Source: Anaerolineales bacterium UBA6663 (lineage in GTDB: Bacteria; Chloroflexota; Anaerolineae; Anaerolineales; UBA6663). From it: 26,855 nucleotides of DNA. The stretch is from positions 1,356 to 28,210 of the forward strand of contig DKKP01000182.1 in NCBI GenBank assembly GCA_002455335.1, given 5' to 3'. Under the pieces are notes generated by a model that was given only the letters and a program-made list of their open reading frames with translations, made no database searches and was not told the DNA's origin. The position numbers and the translations under genes were made by a program. Positions 8,504 to 16,360 of this stretch are shown here, piece after piece. Each line of letters opens with the position of its first letter. Position 1 is the stretch's first letter.

Positions 8504-8543
8504 CACGAGTTGGAGGCGCGCTGTAACGCGCCTCCAACTCGTG
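8504..8543 (-). terminator. Perfect 17-bp stem-loop after the AcuB-like gene
   Basis: CACGAGTTGGAGGCGCG (8504-8520) pairs perfectly with 8527-8543 across a six-base loop, starting 12 bases after the stop of the minus-strand CBS/ACT gene. No T-run follows on either strand. It may act as a T-less terminator or 3'-end stabiliser, or it may be one copy of a dispersed palindrome; no second copy was seen here. Confidence 0.5.
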
Positions 8544-8554
8544 TGTCGACCGTG

Positions 8555-9205
8555 TCAGGCCTGGCGGGCGTCGAGGATGGCCCGGGTGACCGGCTTGAGC
8601 GCGGCGCTCAAGGCTTCGACAGTCACGTCCTGGACCTTGAACGTGACCTCCCAATGTGTCTCGGCCCCGGCTTCGATTTCGCGTGCGGCAAGACCGACGA
8701 TGTTGCCGCCGGCGCTGAAGATGGCGTTGGTGATGGCCGCCAGTTCGCCCTTGCCGCCCGGTGTGGCCACCGTGATGCGCACACCCGGCCGACGGCCGCC
8801 AAGCAATTCAAGAAGCGACTTGAACAGATCGGTCTCGGTGATCAGCCCGACCAGCTTGTCGCCCCGCATGACAAGCAGGCCACCGATACGCCCGTCGGCC
8901 ATGATGCGCGCGGCCTCCTCGAGCGGGGTGTCGTCTTGCACCGTGATCACCTCGCGGCTCATCACCTCGGAGACCTTGAGCTTGCTGAGCAGCTCGGTGA
9001 TCTCCCAGATCGCCAGCGTGGTCGCCGCAGATGGCCCAGCCTGGAGCAGGTCCTTGTCGGAGACGATGCCGACCAGTTTGCCGTGGTGGTCGACGACCGG
9101 GAAGCGCCTAACCTTCTTGTCGCGCATCAGGCGCAGGGCCTCTGGCACCGACAGATCCGGCGCCACGGTGATCGGATTCTGGGTCATTCGTTCACGGACA
9201 AGCAT
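8555..9205 (-). CDS. AcuB-like protein: CBS pair plus ACT-like domain
   Basis: The 216-residue protein has two CBS motifs. The first starts at LVRERMTQNPITVAPDLSV and includes RFPVVDHHGKLVGIVSDKDL. The second starts at VSEVMSREVITVQDDTPL and includes LLVMRGDKLVGLITETDLF. An ACT-like domain follows (RITVATPGGKGELAAITNAIF). CBS pairs bind adenosine nucleotides and ACT domains bind amino acids, so this is probably a small-molecule-responsive regulatory subunit. Bacillus AcuB, with the same order, is linked to acetoin use, but no acetoin genes are present. The start ATG at 9205 has GGAGG six bases upstream, so the longer frame reaching 9388 is rejected. It lies 88 bases downstream of the GNAT gene. 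Confidence 0.88.
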   Translation of the reverse strand: MLVRERMTQNPITVAPDLSVPEALRLMRDKKVRRFPVVDHHGKLVGIVSDKDLLQAGPSAATTLAIWEITELLSKLKVSEVMSREVITVQDDTPLEEAARIMADGRIGGLLVMRGDKLVGLITETDLFKSLLELLGGRRPGVRITVATPGGKGELAAITNAIFSAGGNIVGLAAREIEAGAETHWEVTFKVQDVTVEALSAALKPVTRAILDARQA

Positions 9206-9293
9206 GGTTTCCTCCGGAAGACAGCAGCCGGCGCGCCAGGAGCGCGCGGCGAAACTCGACGTGTTGAAACCCACAGGGTGCCCGAAGTGTACT

Positions 9294-9740
9294 TCAGTTC
9301 GTCGGCGTAGTGCCGCCGGGATTGAAGCGCTCCATCCAGAGCCCGGGCGCCTGGAGGTCGGTGAAACCGTATTGCCGGTACAGGCCATGCGCGTCTCGGG
9401 TCGCCAATAGCCAGCGTCTGAGCCCTGCCAGCGCGGGGTCGTTGACGATGACGTCGATCAACCACTTGCCCAGTCCGCGCCCGCGATATTCTTCAAGGAC
9501 GTAGACGTCACATAGATAGGCGAAGGTGGCCTGATCGGTCACAACCCGCGCCAGACCGATCTGCCGATCGCCGGCGTACAGGCCGTAGGCCCGCGAGTGC
9601 TCCAGCGACCGCGCCACGACCTCGCGCGGCCGGCCGTTCGCCCAATAGGTGCGCGTCAGGGCATCCGCGATTGCGTCGATCTGAAGACGAGCCGGGTCGA
9701 TGCTGATCTCGAAGCCGTCTTTGAGCCAGGGTTCTGTCAT
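9294..9740 (-). CDS. GNAT-family N-acetyltransferase
   Basis: The 148-residue protein has the acetyl-CoA-binding motif as VLEEYRGRGLGKWLID after the beta strand FAYLCDVYV, and the C-terminal signature ATRDAHGLYRQYGFTDL. It transfers an acetyl group from acetyl-CoA to an unknown amine. The pattern resembles small stand-alone GNATs of the YjgM/PhnO type. Its ATG overlaps the TGA of the CinA-family gene (ATGA), so the two are translationally coupled. Confidence 0.9.
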   Translation of the reverse strand: MTEPWLKDGFEISIDPARLQIDAIADALTRTYWANGRPREVVARSLEHSRAYGLYAGDRQIGLARVVTDQATFAYLCDVYVLEEYRGRGLGKWLIDVIVNDPALAGLRRWLLATRDAHGLYRQYGFTDLQAPGLWMERFNPGGTTPTN

Positions 9741-10960
9741 TGCAAATTGGGCGTTGGCCTAGAAGGCTCCGCGATCTCGGACGAGACAGCGGCGGTTCGA
9801 AGCCTGCGCCAGAGCATATTGAGCACGGCCGTGGTCGACCAGAGAGGCAGGCTGGCCGGGGGGCCGCCATAACCCGAGCGCTGCGTCTCAGTTCCGAAGC
9901 GATCGCTGACGGCGTATTCGAGGCCGCGCGGGTCAGCCGGCCCAGCGCCTTGATAAACCCTCAGGGCAACGCCGATATGCGCGCCCTGGCTGGCCCGGAG
10001 CCTTTCGGCCACTGCCGTGAGGTCCTCATCCGCGCCGAGCGACCCGGCCCCGGCATAGACGGTGGCGGCCATCGGCAGCACCGCCAGCCGGGCGTTGAGC
10101 TGGCCGGCTGTGCCCGTCTCGGCCAGCGCCAGGCGTTGGCCTGAAGACTCAAGCAGGCGCCCGATGACGTGATCGATCGCGTCGCCGTCGGTTCCGTAGA
10201 TGTGCTCGGCGAGCGCCGCGCGGACCTGGGCCTCGACGGGTGCGATCAAGGCATCGGCCTCGGTCTCGGACGAGGCCGTGGCCGTGATGCGGATATCGAC
10301 GTTGCCGGCATGCGCGTTAAGGCCGACCATGGGGTTGACCAACTTCTCGAGCTCGCCGATCTGGGCGTCGATGACGCTCTCGCCGACCCCGATAGTGCGG
10401 AGCACCCGCGCCTTGATGCAGCCGGTCAGGTCGAAGCGCTCGCGTAGATAGGGCAACACGCGCTGTGACAGCAGATACTCCATCTCACGCGGCACGCCAG
10501 GCAGGCTGATGACGACGCCGCGGCCATAGGCCGCTTCATGCTCGACCCAGAAGGCCGGCGCCGTGCCGACCGGGTTTTCGATCGGCGTGCCCTTCTCGGG
10601 CACGTAGGCTTGCTGTCGGTTGTTTTCGCCCGGGATGCGGCCCCACCGCGCAAAGCGTTCCTTGATCTGGTGCCACAGCTCGGGATGGTAGCGGAGGTCC
10701 TGGCTGAGCGCTGCAGCGACGGCCGCCCGGGTTGGATCATCGACCGTCGGGCCAAGGCCGCCCGTCGTGATCACGATCGCGCTCCGGGCACAGGCTTCCT
10801 GGACCAGGCGGGTGATGGCCGGTAGATCGTCGGCGATCGACGTCGTTCGCGACACCGCCAACCCGATGGTGCGCAACATCCGTGCGATTTGTGCGGAATT
10901 CGTATCGACGATCTCGCCCAGGACGAGTTCGGAGCCAATGGCGATCAGTTCGGCTTGCAT
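9737..10960 (-). CDS. cinA: CinA-family protein with MoCF-like domain and degenerate deamidase domain
   Basis: The N-terminal molybdopterin-binding-like (COG1058) domain is well kept: AELIAIGSELVLGEIVDTNSAQIA, VITTGGLGPTVDD and ISLPGVPREMEYLL. This domain acts as an ADP-ribose pyrophosphatase in some CinA proteins. The C-terminal CinA/PncC domain normally deamidates NMN and carries ESCTGG. Here the equivalent stretch reads ALAETGTAGQLNARL, and the following conserved G-x-V-x-Y-x-N block is replaced by YAGAGSLGADEDL, so NMN deamidase activity is doubtful. Length (407) is normal. The ATG at 10960 has no Shine-Dalgarno site, but GATACT lies 7 bases upstream, suggesting a leaderless mRNA. Confidence 0.88.
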   Translation of the reverse strand: MQAELIAIGSELVLGEIVDTNSAQIARMLRTIGLAVSRTTSIADDLPAITRLVQEACARSAIVITTGGLGPTVDDPTRAAVAAALSQDLRYHPELWHQIKERFARWGRIPGENNRQQAYVPEKGTPIENPVGTAPAFWVEHEAAYGRGVVISLPGVPREMEYLLSQRVLPYLRERFDLTGCIKARVLRTIGVGESVIDAQIGELEKLVNPMVGLNAHAGNVDIRITATASSETEADALIAPVEAQVRAALAEHIYGTDGDAIDHVIGRLLESSGQRLALAETGTAGQLNARLAVLPMAATVYAGAGSLGADEDLTAVAERLRASQGAHIGVALRVYQGAGPADPRGLEYAVSDRFGTETQRSGYGGPPASLPLWSTTAVLNMLWRRLRTAAVSSEIAEPSRPTPNLQ

Positions 10961-10967
10961 GGTGGAG

Positions 10968-10973
10968 AGTATC
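10968..10973 (-). promoter_or_regulatory. -10 box for leaderless cinA
   Basis: GATACT on the minus strand ends 7 bases before the cinA ATG. No ribosome-binding site lies between them and no clear -35 is visible. This is one of five genes in the window with this arrangement. Confidence 0.35.
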
Positions 10974-11007
10974 TACAAGAAGGGAGTTGTGTGGTGTGAG
11001 AGGGCCG

Positions 11008-11035
11008 TTGGGATGATGAAGAACTAGTGTAACAT
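11008..11035 (+). promoter_or_regulatory. Promoter of the GT4-yraN-miaA operon
   Basis: TTGGGA (11008-11013), a 16-base spacer and TAACAT (11030-11035) form a housekeeping-type promoter about 37 bases before the first start codon. A GGAGG site precedes that start. Confidence 0.55.
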
Positions 11036-11072
11036 AGCCGACAGGGTGGGCGGATAAGCGGAGGCGGTTTGC

Positions 11073-12284
11073 ATGCGGATCGGCATGCTGGTCGACATGT
11101 ACAAGCCCAATATCAGCGGGATCACGAGCTATGTCTCGCTGAACAAGCGCTGGCTTGAGGCGCAGGGGCACAAGGTCTTCGTCTTCACATTTGGTAATCT
11201 AGATTACGAAGATGATGAACTGTATGTGATGCGGTCTCCCGGGCTGCCGCTGAACGTCAACGACAGCGGCTTTCAGCTCTCGTTTCGATACTCGACGGTT
11301 GCCGAGCGGAAGCTGCGCACTATGGATGTGGTGCATGTGCATCATGCCTACCTGAGCGGCCCATTGGCACTGCGGTACTGCAAACCGGCCGGCATTCCGA
11401 TCGTCTTCACCAATCACACTCGCTTCGACCTGTACTTTCAACATTACCTGCCCGGTGTGCCCGATGCGATCGGCGAGACCTTCGTGCGCACTTTCATCCC
11501 AAGCCTGTGCCATCGCTGCGATCTTGTGATCGCACCTTCACCCGGCGTCGCCGTTGTCATGCGTGACCTTGGCGTCAAGGACCCGATCCGCGTGATCCCA
11601 AACGGCATCGACTTCGCCCCGTATGCGAATCCGCAGCGAATGACCCGGGGCGAGGTCGGACTGCCCGATGACGCGATCGTCGCCATGTATGTCGGCCGCC
11701 TGAGCCCCGAGAAGAATCTGCGCTTTCTCCTGCGTGCGTTCTTTGGCGTGGCCGGCGCGCACGAGCGCGCTCATCTCGTGCTTGTGGGCGGCGGTCCCGA
11801 GCAAGAGGAATTGGTCGATGTGGTCGCGGGTAGCCCGTACAAGAACCGCATCCACTTCTTTGGAAAGATCCCGCTCGAGTCGGTGCCCGGGTATCTGCGT
11901 CTGGCCGACCTGTTCGTCACGGCTTCGATGACCGAGGTCCACCCTTTCTCGCTGATCGAGGCGATGGCCTCGGGTCTGCCGGCGTTGGGCATCGAGTCGC
12001 CGGGCGTCGGCGACACCATTTCGACAGAGGTCGATGGCCTGCTGACGCGGCACGACCTGGCGGCATTCACAGCCGCGTTCATGCGGCTGGTCCTGGATAG
12101 CGCGTTGCGGGCCCGAATGGGCGCCACCGCTCGCGAGTCGGCTCGGCGTTTTGATATCGAACAGACCGCTCCGGCCGTGTTGGCGGAGTATGAACGGCTC
12201 GCGGCCACCGGCGAACAGAAGCTGACGTACTGGCAGCGTCTCAAGCGCTGGTGGACGCGACCGATCATCGGGGGTGACGAGTGA
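11073..12284 (+). CDS. GT4-family glycosyltransferase
   Basis: The 403-residue protein has the GT-B fold. The N-terminal acceptor half starts with MRIGMLVDMYKPNISGITSYV and contains VVHVHHAYLSGPLAL. The C-terminal nucleotide-sugar half has IPNGID, MYVGRLSPEKNLRFLL and the E-x7-E donor motif in TEVHPFSLIEAMASGLP. The opening PNISGIT and the overall layout resemble diacylglycerol glucosyltransferases (alMGS type), suggesting glycolipid synthesis at the inner face of the membrane, though other acceptors are possible. GGAGG lies 8 bases before the ATG. The stop overlaps the yraN GTG start (GTGA). Confidence 0.9.
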   Translation: MRIGMLVDMYKPNISGITSYVSLNKRWLEAQGHKVFVFTFGNLDYEDDELYVMRSPGLPLNVNDSGFQLSFRYSTVAERKLRTMDVVHVHHAYLSGPLALRYCKPAGIPIVFTNHTRFDLYFQHYLPGVPDAIGETFVRTFIPSLCHRCDLVIAPSPGVAVVMRDLGVKDPIRVIPNGIDFAPYANPQRMTRGEVGLPDDAIVAMYVGRLSPEKNLRFLLRAFFGVAGAHERAHLVLVGGGPEQEELVDVVAGSPYKNRIHFFGKIPLESVPGYLRLADLFVTASMTEVHPFSLIEAMASGLPALGIESPGVGDTISTEVDGLLTRHDLAAFTAAFMRLVLDSALRARMGATARESARRFDIEQTAPAVLAEYERLAATGEQKLTYWQRLKRWWTRPIIGGDE

Positions 12285-12658
12285 CGCAGACGCGGCTTGG
12301 GCTTGGCCGCAGAGGCGAGACGCTCGCCGTGGAAAGGCTCGAGGCCCGCGACTGCGAGATCGTCGCCCGCAACTGGCGGTGCCCGCTGGGCGAGCTAGAC
12401 GTCGTCGCCCGCGATGCCCAGGGGTGGCTCTTTGTCGAAGTTCGCACCCGCCGAGGGCGTGGCTTTGGCACACCCGAGGAATCGCTAACGGCAGCCAAGC
12501 GCCGGCATGTGGCAGCCGCCGCGCAGTCTTTTCTGGCCGAGCGCGGCGCGCTTGACGAACCCTGGCGGGTTGAGTTGGCCGCGATCGAGCTTTCACAGCG
12601 CGGCGAGTTGCTGCGCGTCGATTTCATCCCCAACGTTGTGACAGGCGCCGATCTGTGA
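12281..12658 (+). CDS. YraN/UPF0102 family protein, endonuclease-like fold
   Basis: The 125-residue protein has the family pattern GRRGETLAVERLEARDCEIVARNWR, then LGELDVVARD and FVEVRTRRGRGFG. The E...D...E-x-R residues correspond to the restriction-endonuclease-like core of UPF0102. The function of this widespread family is unsettled; a nucleic-acid role is usually assumed. Both ends overlap the neighbouring genes through GTGA junctions, so it is translated as part of the operon. Confidence 0.92.
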   Translation: MTQTRLGLGRRGETLAVERLEARDCEIVARNWRCPLGELDVVARDAQGWLFVEVRTRRGRGFGTPEESLTAAKRRHVAAAAQSFLAERGALDEPWRVELAAIELSQRGELLRVDFIPNVVTGADL

Positions 12659-13587
12659 GCCGCCAGCCCTTTCCCCCGCTCGTCGTCCTCGTCGGCCCGA
12701 CCGCCGTCGGCAAGACGGCGCTGGCGATCCAATTGGCCGAGCGCCTCAACGGCGAGATCGTCTCCGCGGATTCGCGTTACCTCTACCGCTACATGGATAT
12801 CGGCACGGCCAAGCCTTCCGCGGCCGAGCAGGCGCGGGTGCCGCACCATCTGATCGACGTGACAACGCCCGATCAACCCTGGTCGCTGGCGCAGTATCAA
12901 TCGGCTGCCTTCAGCGCGATCGGCGCGATCCATGCGCGCGGTCGTTTGCCCCTGCTGGTCGGTGGAACCGGCCAATATGTGCGGGCTGTTGTCGAGGGCT
13001 GGCAACCGCCTGAGGGCGGCCAATCGCCGGAGTTGCGCGCCGATTTGGAGGCGCGCCTGGCGACACTCGGGCTCGATGCGTTGGTGCGGCAGCTTCGCGA
13101 GCTCGACCCCGAGTCGGCGCGCTCGATCGATGTGTTCAACCCGCGTCGGGTGGTGCGCGCGCTCGAGGTCGTATTGTCCACGGGCCGGTCGTTCGTCGGC
13201 CAACGTCGCAAGTTGCCGCCGCGGCTTGCGATCCACCAGTTTGGGTTGAGCCTGCCGCGGACCTTGCTCTACGCCCGAATCGACCAGCGAGTCGATTCGA
13301 TGCTTGCCAGCGGCCTTGTCGAGGAAGTGCGCGGTTTGGTCGCGCGCGGCTATCACTGGGAGCTTCCAGCGTTGTCGGCGATCGGCTACCGCCAGATCGG
13401 ACAGTACCTGCGCGGTGAATGCGACCTCAAGGCTGCAGCCGATCGAATCCGACGAGACACGCGCGTCTTCGTCAGGCGTCAGACCAACTGGTTCAAGCCC
13501 GACGACCCAGCGATCGCCTGGCGCGATGTCAGCCAGGTGTTCGCCGACGATTTGGCCGAGGTCGTCAGTAAAGCCGTCGGCAGCTAG
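12655..13587 (+). CDS. miaA: tRNA dimethylallyltransferase
   Basis: MiaA adds dimethylallyl to N6 of A37 in tRNAs reading UNN codons. The P-loop GPTAVGKTAL, SADSRYLYRYMDIGTAKPS, VPHHLID, VGGTGQYVRAV and the C-terminal SAIGYRQIGQYL and RDTRVFVRRQTNWF are all present. The length of 310 is normal. Two usually conserved spots differ mildly: SADSRQ-Y reads SADSRYLY, and GGTGLY reads GGTGQY. The GTG start overlaps the yraN stop. No miaB or hfq is adjacent. Confidence 0.96.
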   Translation: MSRQPFPPLVVLVGPTAVGKTALAIQLAERLNGEIVSADSRYLYRYMDIGTAKPSAAEQARVPHHLIDVTTPDQPWSLAQYQSAAFSAIGAIHARGRLPLLVGGTGQYVRAVVEGWQPPEGGQSPELRADLEARLATLGLDALVRQLRELDPESARSIDVFNPRRVVRALEVVLSTGRSFVGQRRKLPPRLAIHQFGLSLPRTLLYARIDQRVDSMLASGLVEEVRGLVARGYHWELPALSAIGYRQIGQYLRGECDLKAAADRIRRDTRVFVRRQTNWFKPDDPAIAWRDVSQVFADDLAEVVSKAVGS

Positions 13588-13605
13588 CTCCGAGGGCGCT
13601 GTGCG

Positions 13606-13611
13606 TATAAT
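13606..13611 (+). promoter_or_regulatory. -10 box for leaderless GH3-like gene
   Basis: A perfect TATAAT lies 7 bases before the GTG at 13619, so transcription would begin at or next to the start codon. No clear -35 hexamer lies 16-18 bases upstream. Confidence 0.5.
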
Positions 13612-13618
13612 CGGCCCT

Positions 13619-16354
13619 GTGAGATCCTGGCATCGCGTCGCGCTCGGGGCGGCGCTCCTCCTCAGCACGTTCCGGCCCGCCAGCGGACAACAAGGGCAGA
13701 CACCGGAGACGCTCCTGGCACGAATGAGGCCCGAGGAGCGCGTCGGTCAGTTGTTTCTCGTGACGTTCGAGGGCGCGTCGGCCGATTCCGGCAGCGACAT
13801 CGATCGCCTGATCCGGGAGTACCGGGTGGGTGGGGTGTTGTTGCGTGCGGCGAGCGGCAACATCACCGACGAGGCGAACGCCCCGGCGCAGGTGCTGACG
13901 CTGGCAAACGCCCTCCAGACGGCGGCCGCCGAGGCCACCCAGGGCGTTGACGGCGTTCAGACCGGCGTGTACGTGCCTTTGACGATCGCCCTGCAGCAGG
14001 CGGGCGGCGGCGCCCCTTACGATCAAATCCTATCCGGCCTGACCGAGCTTCCCTCGCCCCTGGCGATCGGCGCGACCTGGAACCCCGATCTCGCCGAATC
14101 GGTCGGCCGGGTTGCCGGAGCCGAGCTCTCGGCGCTAGGGATCAATATGTTGATCGGGCCCTCGCCCGACGTCCTCGATATGGCGCGCGTCACAGGCGCC
14201 CGTGACGACGGGGCGCAGGTCTTTGGCGGCGATCCTTTCTGGGTGGCTGAGCTCGCACAGGCCTATTACCGGGGCGCGCAGGCGGGCGGGGAGGGGCGGC
14301 TTGCGGTCGCCGCGCCGCACTTCCCGGGTCAGGGCGCCAGCAACCGCGATTGGGATCAGGAGATTCCGACCATCCGCAGCTCACTCGAGCAACTCATTCG
14401 GGTCGATCTGCTGCCGTTCTCGCGGCTGGCGGAGGGCGAGGTCGGCGAGCGTGTCGACGCGCTCGTCACGGCGCATATCCGCTTTCAGGGCCTGCTCGAG
14501 CGCCAGACGACAAACCCGATCACGCTCGACGCCGCCTCGCTCGAAGCGCTGCTCGGGCAGGGCGCGTTGGCCGAATGGCGCGGCAGCGGCGGCATCTTGA
14601 TCAGCGACTCGCTTGGGACGCGTGCGATCCGGCGCTTCCTCGACTCAACCGAGGCCACATTCAATGGCCGCGGCCTGGCGCGCGATGCTTTTCGGGCGGG
14701 ACACGATGTGCTCCTGCTGGCAGACTTCGGTCCGCGGTCGGCGCAGGTTGCGAACATCATCGATGTCATCACATACTTCCGAGACCAATACGCGAGCGAC
14801 CCGACATTTGCGCAGCGCGTCGACGAGTCGGTGTTGCGCATCCTTGAGCTCAAGCTGCGAACCGCCGGAGGCGCGTTCACGCCCGAAACGGCTCAGCGCG
14901 ATGCCGACGCACTTGCGACGACCCTCGGCCAGGGCAGTGCGACCACGAGCGCCGTTGCCCGCGCGGCGGCCACCCTGATCTTCCCGAGCCGGGCCGAGAT
15001 CGCCTCACGCCTGAACGACCCGCCGGGCGCCGGCGATCGGATCGTCTTTATCACGGATAGCCGCACTACCCGTCAGTGCCCGGTGTGCATCCCCACGCCG
15101 GCGATGGATTCGCGCGCCCTCGAGAACGCCGTCCTGGCGCTCTATGGGCCGAACGCAAGCGGCCAGGTCCAGGCCCGCAACCTGCAGAGTTTCACGTTCG
15201 CCGAGTTGACCGATTACCTCGACGGCCGGCTGAACGAGACGGCCGTCGAAGGGCAGCCGACGCCCGAACCGCCGGCGATCGACCTGTGGCTGCTCCAGAC
15301 GGACTGGATCGTCTTCAATCTCCTCGACGTCAGCGCTGGCCTGCCCGAGACCGAAGTCGTTTCGAGGTTCCTGACCCAACGCCAGGACCTCGGCCGCGGC
15401 AAGAGCATCATAGTATTCAGTTACGGCGCGCCGTACTACCTCGATGCAACAGACCTCAGCAATGTCACCGGGGCGTTTTATGGGCTCTTCAGTCGGGGCC
15501 CGGCTTTTGTCGAGACGGCGGCACGCGTGATCTTCCAGGATGTGACAGCAAGCGGCGCGTCCCCGATCAGCGTCCCGGGGATCAACTATCTCCTGCTCGA
15601 CCAGCTGCAGCCTGACCCGAATCGAGTTATCGAACTTCTGGGCGATACGCCGAGCTTGACATCGACCGAGACCGTCTCCGTGACTTATGCCCTGAACTCG
15701 ACGGTCAGCCTGCGCACGAGTCGCATCCGAGACCGAAACGGCAACACCGTGCCCGATGGCACGGCCGTGTCGTTCGAGATTGCTGTCGAGACTTCGGCGG
15801 GCGTGTCGAACACCCAGGTGTCTGCCGTCACGATCGACGGTTCGGCAGCCGGGAGCTTCGTCCTCACCCAGGCCGGCTTCTATTCGGTGCGCGCGCGAAC
15901 GACATCCGGGCTCTCGCCGTTCGTATTCACGATCGCCGTGCCGTTCGAGGGACCGGGCAGCCCGGGCACGGTCTTGCCCCCGACGCCGACGGCGACGACC
16001 ACGCCAAATCCGACGCCCACACCCACGCCCACGCCTGTTCCGACTGAGGTGCCCGACCCGTTGCCCGAGTCGGCCAACAGCATCGATTTCGCGTTGATGC
16101 TGGTCGTGGTCGGGCTGGGCATCGTCGCGGGCTACCGACTTGGCGAGCCGGCGCACAGCCCGCGCCGGGCGTTGCGTTTCGCGCTGGCTGCCGGGCTTGG
16201 CGCGCTGCTCGGGTACAACTGGTTCGCGCTCGAGTTGCCCGGCTTCGCAGAAGCCCGAGGGTTGTTTGGCCAGTGGGGCGCCACACTCTGGGCCGTGCTC
16301 GGGAGCGCAGGCGGCCTGGCTGTCGGCTGGTTGCTTTTCAGGCGCAGGCCCTAG
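13619..16354 (+). CDS. Large membrane-anchored GH3-like protein with Ig-like and C-terminal TM segments
   Basis: The 911-residue protein has a signal peptide (WHRVALGAALLLSTFRPASG) and a GH3 N-terminal-like barrel (about 35-390) with RMRPEERVGQLFLVTFEG and ILISDSLGT (Asp near 330 matches the GH3 nucleophile). An alpha/beta C-domain (about 450-680), an Ig-like module (about 690-780), a Pro/Thr-rich linker (about 785-812) and three hydrophobic segments follow. In NagZ-type GH3 enzymes the barrel has KHFPGHG then a D-S-H triad; here these read PHFPGQG and DWDQ, so the usual His acid/base is missing. It is probably surface-exposed and binds or cuts glycans, but activity is uncertain. The GTG at 13619 was chosen over the long upstream frame because TATAAT lies 7 bases before it and the signal peptide starts there. 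Confidence 0.82.
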   Translation: MRSWHRVALGAALLLSTFRPASGQQGQTPETLLARMRPEERVGQLFLVTFEGASADSGSDIDRLIREYRVGGVLLRAASGNITDEANAPAQVLTLANALQTAAAEATQGVDGVQTGVYVPLTIALQQAGGGAPYDQILSGLTELPSPLAIGATWNPDLAESVGRVAGAELSALGINMLIGPSPDVLDMARVTGARDDGAQVFGGDPFWVAELAQAYYRGAQAGGEGRLAVAAPHFPGQGASNRDWDQEIPTIRSSLEQLIRVDLLPFSRLAEGEVGERVDALVTAHIRFQGLLERQTTNPITLDAASLEALLGQGALAEWRGSGGILISDSLGTRAIRRFLDSTEATFNGRGLARDAFRAGHDVLLLADFGPRSAQVANIIDVITYFRDQYASDPTFAQRVDESVLRILELKLRTAGGAFTPETAQRDADALATTLGQGSATTSAVARAAATLIFPSRAEIASRLNDPPGAGDRIVFITDSRTTRQCPVCIPTPAMDSRALENAVLALYGPNASGQVQARNLQSFTFAELTDYLDGRLNETAVEGQPTPEPPAIDLWLLQTDWIVFNLLDVSAGLPETEVVSRFLTQRQDLGRGKSIIVFSYGAPYYLDATDLSNVTGAFYGLFSRGPAFVETAARVIFQDVTASGASPISVPGINYLLLDQLQPDPNRVIELLGDTPSLTSTETVSVTYALNSTVSLRTSRIRDRNGNTVPDGTAVSFEIAVETSAGVSNTQVSAVTIDGSAAGSFVLTQAGFYSVRARTTSGLSPFVFTIAVPFEGPGSPGTVLPPTPTATTTPNPTPTPTPTPVPTEVPDPLPESANSIDFALMLVVVGLGIVAGYRLGEPAHSPRRALRFALAAGLGALLGYNWFALELPGFAEARGLFGQWGATLWAVLGSAGGLAVGWLLFRRRP

Positions 16355-16360
16355 ACGCGC

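Noticed and set aside
11538..12596. 352-codon minus-strand open frame
   Set aside because: Antisense to the GT4 gene and yraN; no family pattern.
13304..13618. N-terminal extension of the GH3-like gene
   Set aside because: It overlaps miaA in another frame, is Arg/Ser-rich, and would place a signal peptide in the middle of the protein; TATAAT at 13606 marks the real start region.
12265..13668. 467-codon open frame on the minus strand
   Set aside because: It is antisense to miaA and yraN, which have clear motifs, and its translation is Arg/Asp/His-rich without any family pattern. High GC makes such shadows common.
15978..16050. Short tandem repeat in the GH3-like gene
   Set aside because: It encodes the Pro/Thr linker of the protein and is explained as coding sequence.
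15005..16156. 383-codon minus-strand open frame
   Set aside because: Antisense to the GH3-like gene; the composition is that of a reverse-strand shadow.
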